DNA from: Verrucomicrobiaceae bacterium
GTDB taxonomy: Bacteria > Verrucomicrobiota > Verrucomicrobiia > Verrucomicrobiales > Verrucomicrobiaceae
Assembly: GCA_027487315.1 (NCBI GenBank)
Contig: JAIYDW010000038.1
Location: forward strand, 1 to 34,409
Length of the DNA: 34,409 nt
Direction of reading: 5' to 3'
Under the pieces are notes generated by a model, which did no database searches, was not told where the DNA came from, and saw only the letters and a list, made by a program, of their open reading frames with translations. The translations under genes and the position numbers were made by a program. Below, piece after piece: positions 15,651 to 23,490 of this stretch. The number at the start of each line of letters is the position of its first letter. Within the stretch, counting starts at the first letter, position 1.

Positions 15651-15679
15651 CTGGCATTTGATTAGCAGAGGTGTAATAT
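15651..15679 (+). promoter_or_regulatory. Sigma70-like promoter of the amidase gene
   Basis: CTGGCA (15651-15656), a 17-nt spacer and TAATAT (15674-15679), 14 nt before the ATG at 15694. Confidence 0.45.
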
Positions 15680-15693
15680 CAAGCCTCCCGTCT

Positions 15694-16437
15694 ATGAAAA
15701 AAGCCCTGCCCGCCCTCCTCCTCGCGTGCGTCGTCATCTTCATCGGTTGCCGCTCCGGAACCGGCAACCGCTACGGCTCAGGCCCAGCCTCCGCTCCCTG
15801 GCAGTCCCGCTACAACGACAAACTCCTCGGCCCCGTCACCCCGGACCAACTCCTCCGCGAGGTCAACCTCCGCCCCGACCTCATCCGCGCCGGCACCGTC
15901 GGCCGCTCCTGGTTCCGGCCCATGAAGCCCCGCTACATCACCATCCACAGCACCCAAAACTACTCCGGCAACGCCTACAACCACGCCCTCGCCCTCAAAC
16001 GCGGCGCCCTCCGCGCCACCAAACGCAAAGGCGGCAACCGCATCGGCTACCTCACCTGGCACTTCACCGTCCAGGACAACGTCGCCATCCAGCACCTTCC
16101 CTGCCGCGAACAAGGCGAACACGCCGACTTCGACGGCCCCGGCAACAACTACTCCATCGGCATCGAAATGTGCGAGCACAAAGGCAACGACCTCGCCCTC
16201 ACCATCGACAAAACCGCCCGCCTCGCCGCCTACATCTCCTACGTCTACCAGATCCCCCTCAGCAACGTCGTCCCCCATTACCACTGGCCCCGCGCCGGCG
16301 CTAGCCCCCCCAACAAAAACTGCCCCCACTTCCTCATGGAAAATGGCCGCCCGGGCTCCCGCTGGCGTTGGTTCCTCGGCCGCGTCCAACTCCATTACAA
16401 ACGCATCCAGCCCGGCCAAGCCCGCTCCCTCGGTTAA
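15694..16437 (+). CDS. Lipoprotein N-acetylmuramoyl-L-alanine amidase (Amidase_2 fold)
   Basis: A 247-residue protein with a lipoprotein signal (MKKALPALLLACVVIFIGC, lipobox Cys19) and an Amidase_2/peptidoglycan-recognition domain (~75-215). Zinc ligands are probably His85 in YITIHSTQN, His195 in VVPHYHWPR and Cys210 in NKNCPHFL, the H-H-C set of T7 lysozyme-type amidases. WHFTVQDN and NNYSIGIEMC are further family segments. It should cleave the amide bond between MurNAc and L-Ala in peptidoglycan or muropeptides at the outer-membrane inner face, like AmiD. The secreted propeller-like gene begins 18 nt downstream, so both are likely co-transcribed from the promoter at 15651-15679. Confidence 0.9.
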   Translation: MKKALPALLLACVVIFIGCRSGTGNRYGSGPASAPWQSRYNDKLLGPVTPDQLLREVNLRPDLIRAGTVGRSWFRPMKPRYITIHSTQNYSGNAYNHALALKRGALRATKRKGGNRIGYLTWHFTVQDNVAIQHLPCREQGEHADFDGPGNNYSIGIEMCEHKGNDLALTIDKTARLAAYISYVYQIPLSNVVPHYHWPRAGASPPNKNCPHFLMENGRPGSRWRWFLGRVQLHYKRIQPGQARSLG

Positions 16438-16455
16438 ACCACCCCGCTCCTCCCA

Positions 16456-17403
16456 GTGACTGCCCCCTTACCTTGCTCACGTGGGGCGAGCCGCTGGCTC
16501 GCCCTCTTCATCCTCCTCCTCGCGCAGCTCACCCCAGCCCCCGCCGCAGACCTCACCCAGGCCGTCGAAGAAAAACCCGCCCGCTCCGAGCAACTCGCCC
16601 TCCTCGACGACCAGCGCATCAACGAAAGCTCCGGCCTCGCCCCCAGCCTCCGCACCCCCAACCTCCTCTGGACCCTCAACGACTCCGGCGGCCCCACCAC
16701 CCTCTACGCCCTCAACACCCAAGGCCAAACCCTCGCCGAGATTGACGTCAACAACGCCAAAAACATCGACTGGGAAGACCTCGCCTCAGGCCCCAACACC
16801 GAAGCCCAGCCCACCCTCTTCGTCGCAGACATCGGCGACAACAAAAAAGCCCGCCCCTCCATCCAAATCTACGAAATCCCCGAACCCGAATTCACCCCCA
16901 ACGCCAAACCCAAAAAAATCGCCCCCACCCGCACCTGGAACCTCCGCTACCCCGACGGCCCCGCCAACGCCGAAACCCTCCTCGTCCACCCCAAAACCGG
17001 CCGCCTCCACATCCTCACCAAAACCCTCCTCGGCACCGCCACCCTCTACATCGCCCCCGCCACCCATCAGCCCGACACCGTCCAGGTCCTCGAAAAAATC
17101 ACCACCCTCAACTTCCCCCTCCTTCACAAACCCGGCAAACGCCCCATCGACAACCTCATGACCACCGGCGGCTCCCTCTCCACCGACGCCACCCGCCTCG
17201 TCGTCGCCACTTACAACAGCCTCTACGAATGGACCCTCCCCGACGGCCAACTCACCGCCCAAGCCCTCGACGCGACCCCCATCCGCATCGACCCACCCCT
17301 CACCCGCCAAATGGAAGCCGTCTGCTACCAGCCCAACACCTACCACCTCCTCTTCACCAGCGAAGACCTCCCCACCCCCCTCCACCGCCTCCAAAGATAC
17401 TAA
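16456..17403 (+). CDS. Secreted beta-propeller-like protein of unknown function
   Basis: A 315-residue protein with a signal peptide (hydrophobic core WLALFILLLAQL, cleavage near PAPAA). The mature part contains NESSGLAPSLRTPNLLWTLN then DSGGPTTLYALNTQG, DWEDLASGP, LFVADIGDNKKARPSIQIYE and later TRQMEAVCYQPNT. This ESSGLA...WTxNDSG...DWEDxAxGP...DIGDN series recurs in secreted proteins of several phyla and looks like a beta-propeller related to phytase-like or SdiA-regulated domains. No enzymatic activity can be assigned. The start is GTG 16456, 18 nt after the amidase stop. Confidence 0.65.
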   Translation: MTAPLPCSRGASRWLALFILLLAQLTPAPAADLTQAVEEKPARSEQLALLDDQRINESSGLAPSLRTPNLLWTLNDSGGPTTLYALNTQGQTLAEIDVNNAKNIDWEDLASGPNTEAQPTLFVADIGDNKKARPSIQIYEIPEPEFTPNAKPKKIAPTRTWNLRYPDGPANAETLLVHPKTGRLHILTKTLLGTATLYIAPATHQPDTVQVLEKITTLNFPLLHKPGKRPIDNLMTTGGSLSTDATRLVVATYNSLYEWTLPDGQLTAQALDATPIRIDPPLTRQMEAVCYQPNTYHLLFTSEDLPTPLHRLQRY

Positions 17404-17419
17404 CCCTCCTTCATCCCCC

Positions 17420-17454
17420 TCCTGTTAATCCTCAAAAATCCTGTCAATCCTGTC
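17420..17454 (+). repeat. Short AATCCTGT(C/T) repeat tract
   Basis: Overlapping copies of (A)ATCCTGTC/CCTGTTAATCCTC fill the gap between the propeller-like gene and argA. Similar 'ATCCTGTCAATCCTGT' tracts recur between genes in many bacterial genomes, by recollection. Confidence 0.5.
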
Positions 17455-17544
17455 TCACCCAACCAACGACCGCTCTCTCCCCCTCCGCCCTCCGCAATCC
17501 AAAAAACCCCTTGGTCTCCCCCCCCAATTGCACGAACTTCCCCC

Positions 17545-18888
17545 GTGTCCCAGCCTGACCTCTCCAAAACCCACCCGCCCCGCTTCGAAGACCTTCGCGG
17601 CATCCTCCGCTACGTCCCCCAGTTCAGGCAGCGCGTCTTCGTCATCTCCATCGACGGCGACCTCGTCAAACAACCCAGTTTCTCCGCCCTCCTCCAGGAC
17701 GTCGCCGTCCTCCAATCTCTGAACATCGAAGTCGTCCTCGTCTACGGCTCCCGCTCTCAGATCCGCGACCTCGCCGCCGAACGCGGCGTCGAACTCACCA
17801 GTGACGACGGCATGGGCCGCACCGATGCCGCCAGCATGGACATCGCCGTCTCCGCCATCACCCGCCAGGCCAGCCTCCTCATGGCCGACCTCACCGCCCT
17901 CGAAATCCCCGTCGCCATCTCCAACGCCCTCGCCGTCCACCCCGCCGGCGTCATCAACGGCGTCGACCAGGAATTCACCGGCCGCATCGAACGTGTCGAC
18001 GTCGAAAGCCTCCAGGCCCTCCTCAAAGCCGACATCATCCCCATCCTCCAGCCCATGGGCTACGACGGCCGCGGCACCACCCTCCGCCTCAACTCCGACG
18101 CCGTCGCCGTCGAAGTCGCCATCGCCCTCCGCGCCGCCAAAGTCATCTTCATCGCCGAATCCGGCCTCTTCCTCGCCGGCCAGCGCATCGCCCAGATCGC
18201 TGCCATCGACGCCCGCCAGCTCGCCAAGCACCCCACCGAAACCCTCGACATCAACCTCCTCTCCAAACTCCGCTACGGCGGCATCGCCTGCCAGGAAGGC
18301 GTCCCCCGCGTCCACATCGTCGACGGCAGCCAGGAAGAAGCCCTCCTCGCCGAACTCTTCAGCAACGAAGGCGTCGGCACCATGATTCACGCTGACGACT
18401 ACCAACAAATCCATGCCGCCAGTGCCGCCGACGTCCCCGCCCTGCTCTCCATGATGCAGCAGTCCATCGACGACGCCGCCCTCGTCCCCCGCACCCGCGA
18501 ACAGATCCACGAAAAACTCGGCGACTTCTTCGTCCTCGAACTCGACGGCAACCCCATCGCCTCCGTCGCCGTCCACACCTACGACGACCCCGCCACCGGC
18601 ATCCGCACCGGCGAACTCGCCTGCCTTTTTGTCCGTCGCGCCCACAAAAATCGCGGCCACGGCCAAAAACTCGTCACCTTCGCCGAAGACACCGCCCGCG
18701 CCCGCGGCTGCCATCGCCTCGTCGCCCTCAGCACCCAGGCCTTCCGCTTCTTTGAAGAAAAACTCGGCTACACCGTCGCCACCCCCGACGCCCTCCCCGC
18801 CCCCCGCCGCGCCGCCTACGAAGCCTCCGGCCGCAACTCCAAAGTCCTCATCAAAGACCTCCAGCTCCCCCCACCCACCTCCGTCTGA
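17545..18888 (+). CDS. argA: N-acetylglutamate synthase (amino-acid kinase domain plus GNAT domain)
   Basis: A 447-residue protein. Residues ~20-290 form an amino-acid kinase-like domain (FVISIDGDLVKQPSFSALLQ, VLVYGSRSQIRDLAAERGV, IIPILQPMGYDGRGTTLRLN). Residues ~300-440 form a GNAT acetyltransferase domain with the acetyl-CoA loop RRAHKNRGHGQKL (RGHGQ near 370-374) and RFFEEKLGY. This order is that of classical ArgA, which makes N-acetylglutamate from glutamate and acetyl-CoA, the first step of arginine synthesis, with the kinase-like domain usually mediating arginine feedback. The usual GSRP-like segment reads YGSRSQI. The start is GTG 17545 with no visible Shine-Dalgarno. It stands alone, without other arginine genes in the window. 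Confidence 0.9.
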   Translation: MSQPDLSKTHPPRFEDLRGILRYVPQFRQRVFVISIDGDLVKQPSFSALLQDVAVLQSLNIEVVLVYGSRSQIRDLAAERGVELTSDDGMGRTDAASMDIAVSAITRQASLLMADLTALEIPVAISNALAVHPAGVINGVDQEFTGRIERVDVESLQALLKADIIPILQPMGYDGRGTTLRLNSDAVAVEVAIALRAAKVIFIAESGLFLAGQRIAQIAAIDARQLAKHPTETLDINLLSKLRYGGIACQEGVPRVHIVDGSQEEALLAELFSNEGVGTMIHADDYQQIHAASAADVPALLSMMQQSIDDAALVPRTREQIHEKLGDFFVLELDGNPIASVAVHTYDDPATGIRTGELACLFVRRAHKNRGHGQKLVTFAEDTARARGCHRLVALSTQAFRFFEEKLGYTVATPDALPAPRRAAYEASGRNSKVLIKDLQLPPPTSV

Positions 18889-18997
18889 CCGCGCAATCCA
18901 GCACCCAGAGGTGCCTATTCCAAAAGGCGTCCACCCGCACGTGCTTGGCGATCACGCCTGCAGCCGGAGCACTCCCCACCGCCTCATTCTTGCCAAG

Positions 18998-19026
18998 TTG
19001 CGCGCCCTTGGCTCTTCGATTAGACT
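18998..19026 (+). promoter_or_regulatory. Possible promoter of the mntA-hepT pair
   Basis: TTGCGC (18998-19003), a 17-nt spacer and TAGACT (19021-19026), 10 nt before the ATG at 19037. The -10 matches four of six bases. The message would have almost no leader. Confidence 0.3.
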
Positions 19027-19036
19027 CCTATTCGCG

Positions 19037-19363
19037 ATGAAGTCACCATCTGATCAGCTCGACCTGCCCAGCCTCCGCGCCGCAGTTGCCCCTGTCTGCC
19101 AGCATCATTCAGTGGCCCGCATGGAGTTGTTCGGATCGCGCGCCACCGGACAGGCACGCATCGACAGTGACTTTGATTTTCTCGTCGAGTTCCTGCCTCA
19201 AGCAAACGCGGGCCTCTTGGAAATGGGCGGGTTGAAGGAGGATCTTGAGGAACAGCTAGGCCACACCGTCGATCTCCTCAGCCGCCCGGCAGTGGAACGC
19301 AGTCGCAATCCCTACCGCCGCCGCTCCATCCTCGCCGACCCCATCACCGTGTATGCTCAGTGA
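19037..19363 (+). CDS. mntA: MntA-type nucleotidyltransferase antitoxin
   Basis: A 108-residue minimal nucleotidyltransferase. The motif GS-x10-D-x-D is complete (Gly33-Ser34, Asp45 and Asp47 in DSDFDFLVEF), and a third acid is Asp79 in HTVDLLSRP. Proteins of this kind pair with HEPN-domain HepT toxins; MntA enzymes studied elsewhere AMP-modify a tyrosine of HepT and so silence it. The gene overlaps the following hepT by 11 bases, which fits a two-gene toxin-antitoxin operon. Base composition is less C-biased than argA upstream, suggesting later acquisition. Confidence 0.88.
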   Translation: MKSPSDQLDLPSLRAAVAPVCQHHSVARMELFGSRATGQARIDSDFDFLVEFLPQANAGLLEMGGLKEDLEEQLGHTVDLLSRPAVERSRNPYRRRSILADPITVYAQ

Positions 19364-19715
19364 GAAACAACACGGCTTGCTAAAGGACATCCTCGACTCT
19401 GCGTCTGTCATCCAGACCTACCTCTCAGGCGTGTCAGAGGCAGCCTTCATGCAGAACACGGAAAAACAGGACGCCGTGCTTCGCCGCTTCGAAATCATCG
19501 GTGAAGCCTCCAACCGACTCGCCCCGGAAACACAGGCCCTCTTTCCAGATCTCCCATTCCGCCAAATGCGCGGCATGCGCAACATCATCGCCCACGACTA
19601 CGGTGATGTGGACCTCGACCAAGTCTGGCGCACAGCCTCCGGCAACGATTTGAAGGCATTGATCGCATCCCTTCGTTCATTCTTCGACCACATCGAAGGC
19701 CCCTGCGAAATCTGA
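19353..19715 (+). CDS. hepT: HepT-type HEPN toxin (DUF86)
   Basis: A 120-residue helical HEPN protein. The ribonuclease motif R-x4-H-x-Y is intact: Arg76 and His81-x-Tyr83 in MRNIIAHDYGDVD. RFEIIGEASNRL (~45-56) is another common DUF86 segment. HepT proteins are RNases or bind partner RNA; Tyr83 is the residue modified by MntA in characterised systems. With the overlapping mntA it forms a complete, apparently intact module between argA and the PVC haem-protein gene. No terminator is evident in the 108 bp before the convergent stop at 19824. Confidence 0.88.
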   Translation: MLSEKQHGLLKDILDSASVIQTYLSGVSEAAFMQNTEKQDAVLRRFEIIGEASNRLAPETQALFPDLPFRQMRGMRNIIAHDYGDVDLDQVWRTASGNDLKALIASLRSFFDHIEGPCEI

Positions 19716-19823
19716 TCGTTTGACCCATCACAGACAAGGCTAGGCCAACGCTTCGAAAACTGCCATGGTTGAGGTGCAAAAGCCTTGATCAGCCAATGCT
19801 CCCTCCAGCCTCGGAGTGCAGCC

Positions 19824-22800
19824 TCAATGCTCCTCCACCACCTTCTTCGGCAGCTTCGTCAGCGACATCAAATACGCCACCACATCCCGCACCTCAGCCT
19901 TCGTCAAGATCCCCAGCATCGGCGGCATCACTGAAATCGCAGGCGTCTGCATCGCGATCTCCCCCTTCCGGATCTCCATCTCCGCCCCGTCCACCGCCTT
20001 CACCTTCAGCACCTCCACCGACTCCGCCGAAACCGTCCCGGACACTGACTTACCGTCCTTCATCGTCACCGAAACCATCCCATACCCAGGAGCCACCACC
20101 GCCCCCGGTTGCAGCAGCGCCTCCAGCAAATACTCCCTCGGCTTCAGCTTCCCGATCCCCGTCAACCGCGGCCCCACATTGCTCCCCTCCGTCGCTTCCA
20201 CCACATGGCAGGCCAGACAGTTCCCTCCCAGGTGATTCGTCACCACCTCCTTGCCCATCGCTACACTGCCCCCCTTGAGCAACTCCTTCGGCAAAGGCAT
20301 CACCGGCAGGCCATTCGCCCCCATCACCGGTGCAGGTCGCGCCGCCTCATAAGCCGCCACCGCCGCCTGCAACTCCGGCACCGACCCACCCAAAGCCGTC
20401 GCCGCCTCCAGCACATCCAGCCTCAACTCCATCGGCACCTTCCCCTTCGGCATCAACGCCATCCACTCCTGCACCACCTTCGCCATCGCCGCCTCACTCG
20501 ACCTTCCCGCCAACGCCAGCGCCTTCTGCTTCAACCCCAAATCCTTCTCCTTCCCCAGCACAAACGCCACCCGCTCCGCCAGCAGAGCCGGACGTCTCTC
20601 CGCCGTTACCTCCAGCGCCGCCTCCTTCAACACCACCGGCGCCTTCCCACTCCATACCCCCTTCAGCACCTCATCCAACTCCGCTTTGTCCCCATGCTGC
20701 GCCGCCATTAGCTTCAAAGCCTCCGCCCGCACCGCATCCGGCGCTGACGGGTCCCCGATCATCGTCACCATCGCCTCCGCCGCCACCGGCACCTTCAACG
20801 CCACCAGCATCAAAATCGCTGCCGACTTCAAACTCGAATCCTTCAGCGCCAGCAACTCCCCCACCCGCTCCAGCGCCGCCTCATCCGCCCCACTTGCATC
20901 CCGCTTGGACAAATCATGCACCATCCCATCCACCCGATCCAGCCTCGGCACCTCCACCCACTCCGCCAAATGCTGAAACGCCGCCTGCCTCAGCTCCACC
21001 GGCCTCGACTCATCCAAAGCAAACCCCAGCACCCGAATCGCATTCTCCGCCCCACCCACCCGAAACGCCGCATTCATCACCCGTCGCCAAGTCATCTCCG
21101 AAAACACCCGCTTCTCATCCATCAGCCCCGCCAGTTTCCCCCACACCTCCGGCACCCCCGCATCATCATGAATCGCCCGCACCGCCTCCTCCACCAACCG
21201 CGCCTCCGCATCCGCCAAAAACACCGCCACCTCCGGCGCCCTCAACTGCCGCAACGCCAGCAACCCCGCTGCCCGCACCCACATCGACTCCGCCTTCGCC
21301 AGCCCCGCCAACTCCCCAACCCCCGCGCACCCCGCTAACCCCATCACCACCGCATGCCGCAGCACCGGATCCGCCCCATCCCGCTCCGCCATCGCCACCA
21401 ATCCCCCCACCGCGCCCGCCACCCTCATTTTCCCCAGCGCCACCGCCGCCTGCACCCGCACCGGCCCCGCCGCATCCGCCAACAACCCCACCAGCCGCGC
21501 CCCATCCACCCCCTCCGCCTCCGGCGCATCCCCCATCACCTTCGCCACCTGCTCCCGCACCCGCGCGCTCCCATCCCCCACCAGCTTCCCGCACACCTCA
21601 CCCCCGCACAACCCCCGCCGCATCCCCATCCCCAGCCCCCACACCGCATGACACCGCGCCAACTCCGACGCCCCCCCATCCTGCGCCACCCCCGCCAACC
21701 GCTCCCACTGCCCCCGCTTCACCAACTCCAACTGCGCCCCCACCCGCACCCGCTGATCCGCATGCCCCAGCAACCCCGCCAGCACCTCCACCGTCTCCCC
21801 CTTGAACTCCCCCTTCAACAACGCCAGCACCTCTTCCCGCACCACCGCTTCCTTCCCAGCCTTCGCATCCACCTTCCAAATCGCCCCCTTCTCATCCAGC
21901 GGATACCCCCCCACCCAGTCCGCCATGTAAAATGCCCCCTCCGGCCCCCACGCCATTCCGATCCCCATCACCCCCCGATTCACCATCACCTCCGCTGTCT
22001 GCTCAAAACTCGCCCCCTTCGCCTCAATCGTCAGCGCCGACATCTCCCCGGACGGAAACTGATTCAGCAAGAACTTCCCCCTCAGCCCCTTCCCCAAAGC
22101 CGTCCCCGGCTCCCAAAGAAACCCCGCCGGCCCATTGCGCGACAGCGCCAGCGGCGGCGTCACAAAAAGCGGCTGCCCCGCATGCGCCGTCTGCCAAATC
22201 CCCTCCCGCATCCACCGGCTCTCCGTTTTCATGTACTGATGCCCGCAGCGCCACCCCGCATCACTCCCCTCCACCACCCGCACCACCCGCTCCTTCTCCC
22301 CCGTCATGTCCGCATCGTTATCCACCCCGAACACATTCCCCCACGCATCGAACGCCACCTCCTGCACATTCCTCAACCCATGGGCAAATACCTCAAACCC
22401 TGTCCCATCCGGCTCCACCCGCAGCACACAGCCCTCATGCGGATAATAAAAACGCTTCCCCTCCTTGCTCGTCACATTCACCCCCTTGTCACCAATGCTC
22501 CAGTAGATCCTCCCATCCACCCCCAGACGCGGCCCGTGCATGTCATGCCCCGCATACGCAATGTGCATCCCAAACCCCGTCGCCACCACCTCGCGCACAT
22601 CCGCCACCCCATCATCATCCGTGTCCTTCAGCCGCCACAAATCCGGCGCCACCGTCACATACACCCAGCCATCATGATAAAGAATCCCCGCCGCAATCCC
22701 CGTCACCTCGGTATTAAAACCCTCGGCAAACACCGTCATCTTCTCCGCCTTCCCATCCCCATCCTCATCCCTCAGTTGGTAGATCCGCTCCGAATGCACC

Positions 22801-23150
22801 GTCAGATCTTTCCAATCGATTGACCCATCCTTGTTGTGATCCTTCAACCCCCCGCGCGGCGCCCGCAACTTCCCCAGCGCCAGCTCCCGCTGCAAAAACG
22901 CCCGCTTCGCCTCCACACTGTCCAGCCCCACATCATCCGCGATCCACATCGCATGCTCCCGAATATCCAAGTCCGCCCCCTTCCGCCGAGTCGTCGCCGC
23001 CACATACACCCGCCCCATCGGATCCACCGAAACCGCCACCGGATCCGGCACATTCAACTCCCCCGACCACTTCAAAAGCTCCAACTCCTGCCCCTGAGAA
23101 ACCCAGGCAGAAACACAATAAACCAAAATCAAAAAAGCACGGCAAACCAT
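19824..23150 (-). CDS. PVC-type membrane-bound dehydrogenase/HEAT/cytochrome c fusion protein
   Basis: A 1,108-residue exported protein with a signal peptide (~1-20, AFLILVYCVSAWVSQGQ). Residues ~25-430 form a propeller-like domain typical of the PVC 'putative membrane-bound dehydrogenase' family (TIGR02604/DUF7133 type): PDPVAVSVDPMGRVYVAAT, calcium-loop-like DHNKDGSIDWKDL and DEDGDGKAEKM, then GLRNVQEVAFDAWGNVFGVD. Residues ~430-900 are Ala/Leu-rich HEAT-like repeats. The C-terminus carries the haem c site CLACH (978-982), GPRLTGIGK, and Met1075 (VMPPM) as possible distal ligand. Such proteins are abundant in Planctomycetes and Verrucomicrobia; the physiological substrate is unknown, with polysaccharide-derived sugars often suggested. 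The start is ATG 23150 with GGAAAGGGG just upstream. It is a single-gene unit. Confidence 0.92.
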   Translation of the reverse strand: MVCRAFLILVYCVSAWVSQGQELELLKWSGELNVPDPVAVSVDPMGRVYVAATTRRKGADLDIREHAMWIADDVGLDSVEAKRAFLQRELALGKLRAPRGGLKDHNKDGSIDWKDLTVHSERIYQLRDEDGDGKAEKMTVFAEGFNTEVTGIAAGILYHDGWVYVTVAPDLWRLKDTDDDGVADVREVVATGFGMHIAYAGHDMHGPRLGVDGRIYWSIGDKGVNVTSKEGKRFYYPHEGCVLRVEPDGTGFEVFAHGLRNVQEVAFDAWGNVFGVDNDADMTGEKERVVRVVEGSDAGWRCGHQYMKTESRWMREGIWQTAHAGQPLFVTPPLALSRNGPAGFLWEPGTALGKGLRGKFLLNQFPSGEMSALTIEAKGASFEQTAEVMVNRGVMGIGMAWGPEGAFYMADWVGGYPLDEKGAIWKVDAKAGKEAVVREEVLALLKGEFKGETVEVLAGLLGHADQRVRVGAQLELVKRGQWERLAGVAQDGGASELARCHAVWGLGMGMRRGLCGGEVCGKLVGDGSARVREQVAKVMGDAPEAEGVDGARLVGLLADAAGPVRVQAAVALGKMRVAGAVGGLVAMAERDGADPVLRHAVVMGLAGCAGVGELAGLAKAESMWVRAAGLLALRQLRAPEVAVFLADAEARLVEEAVRAIHDDAGVPEVWGKLAGLMDEKRVFSEMTWRRVMNAAFRVGGAENAIRVLGFALDESRPVELRQAAFQHLAEWVEVPRLDRVDGMVHDLSKRDASGADEAALERVGELLALKDSSLKSAAILMLVALKVPVAAEAMVTMIGDPSAPDAVRAEALKLMAAQHGDKAELDEVLKGVWSGKAPVVLKEAALEVTAERRPALLAERVAFVLGKEKDLGLKQKALALAGRSSEAAMAKVVQEWMALMPKGKVPMELRLDVLEAATALGGSVPELQAAVAAYEAARPAPVMGANGLPVMPLPKELLKGGSVAMGKEVVTNHLGGNCLACHVVEATEGSNVGPRLTGIGKLKPREYLLEALLQPGAVVAPGYGMVSVTMKDGKSVSGTVSAESVEVLKVKAVDGAEMEIRKGEIAMQTPAISVMPPMLGILTKAEVRDVVAYLMSLTKLPKKVVEEH

Positions 23151-23205
23151 CCCCTTTCCTACGCCCCTCGCCCCCCCTTTTCAACCCCCGCTCACCAAAG
23201 TGGCC

Positions 23206-23254
23206 GTCACTCTCCGAGTGACAAGTCCTCCCCGTAGCACGACCATCTCGGTCG
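23206..23254. repeat. Two different REP-like hairpins
   Basis: GTCACTC-TCC-GAGTGAC (23206-23222) is a perfect 7-bp stem. GTAG at 23234 then precedes CACGACCATCTCGGTCG, a CGACC/GGTCG hairpin; a leading GTAG is the canonical tetranucleotide of REP sequences. A nearby CCGAGA (about 23281) can also pair with TCTCGG of the second hairpin. Both lie in the 340-bp gap between divergent genes, which holds no recognisable gene. Confidence 0.6.
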
Positions 23255-23490
23255 CCCTCGATTTGGCCCTAGTCCCACAGCCGAGACAAGGTGTGATCAG
23301 CTCTAACCCTTGTTACGCACTCTCCCAACCTTTATCCCCAGGGTGTCAAAACTTATGAGGCAACAGGGCAGCCCCTATCGCCAAAACTAGGGCTGGCCTT
23401 CATCCTGCTGTAAGTTACTCTGCACCGGGCAGTCCGTCGACATTTCACCGTCCACTTCCTCAGGGTCTTCCACCGCATCCCCATCGCGCT

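Noticed and set aside
18901-18915. GCACC-CAGA-GGTGC hairpin after argA as a terminator
   Set aside because: The stem has only 5 bp and is not followed by a T run.
19735-19787. CAAGGCT...AGCCTTG inverted repeat between hepT and the convergent gene as a terminator
   Set aside because: A 7-bp stem with a loop of about 40 nt and no T run is not convincing.
20330-22823. Two plus-strand frames of nearly 490 codons opposite the PVC haem-protein gene
   Set aside because: Pro/His/Arg-rich shadow frames; the minus strand has a complete signal peptide, HEAT-like repeats and CxxCH protein.
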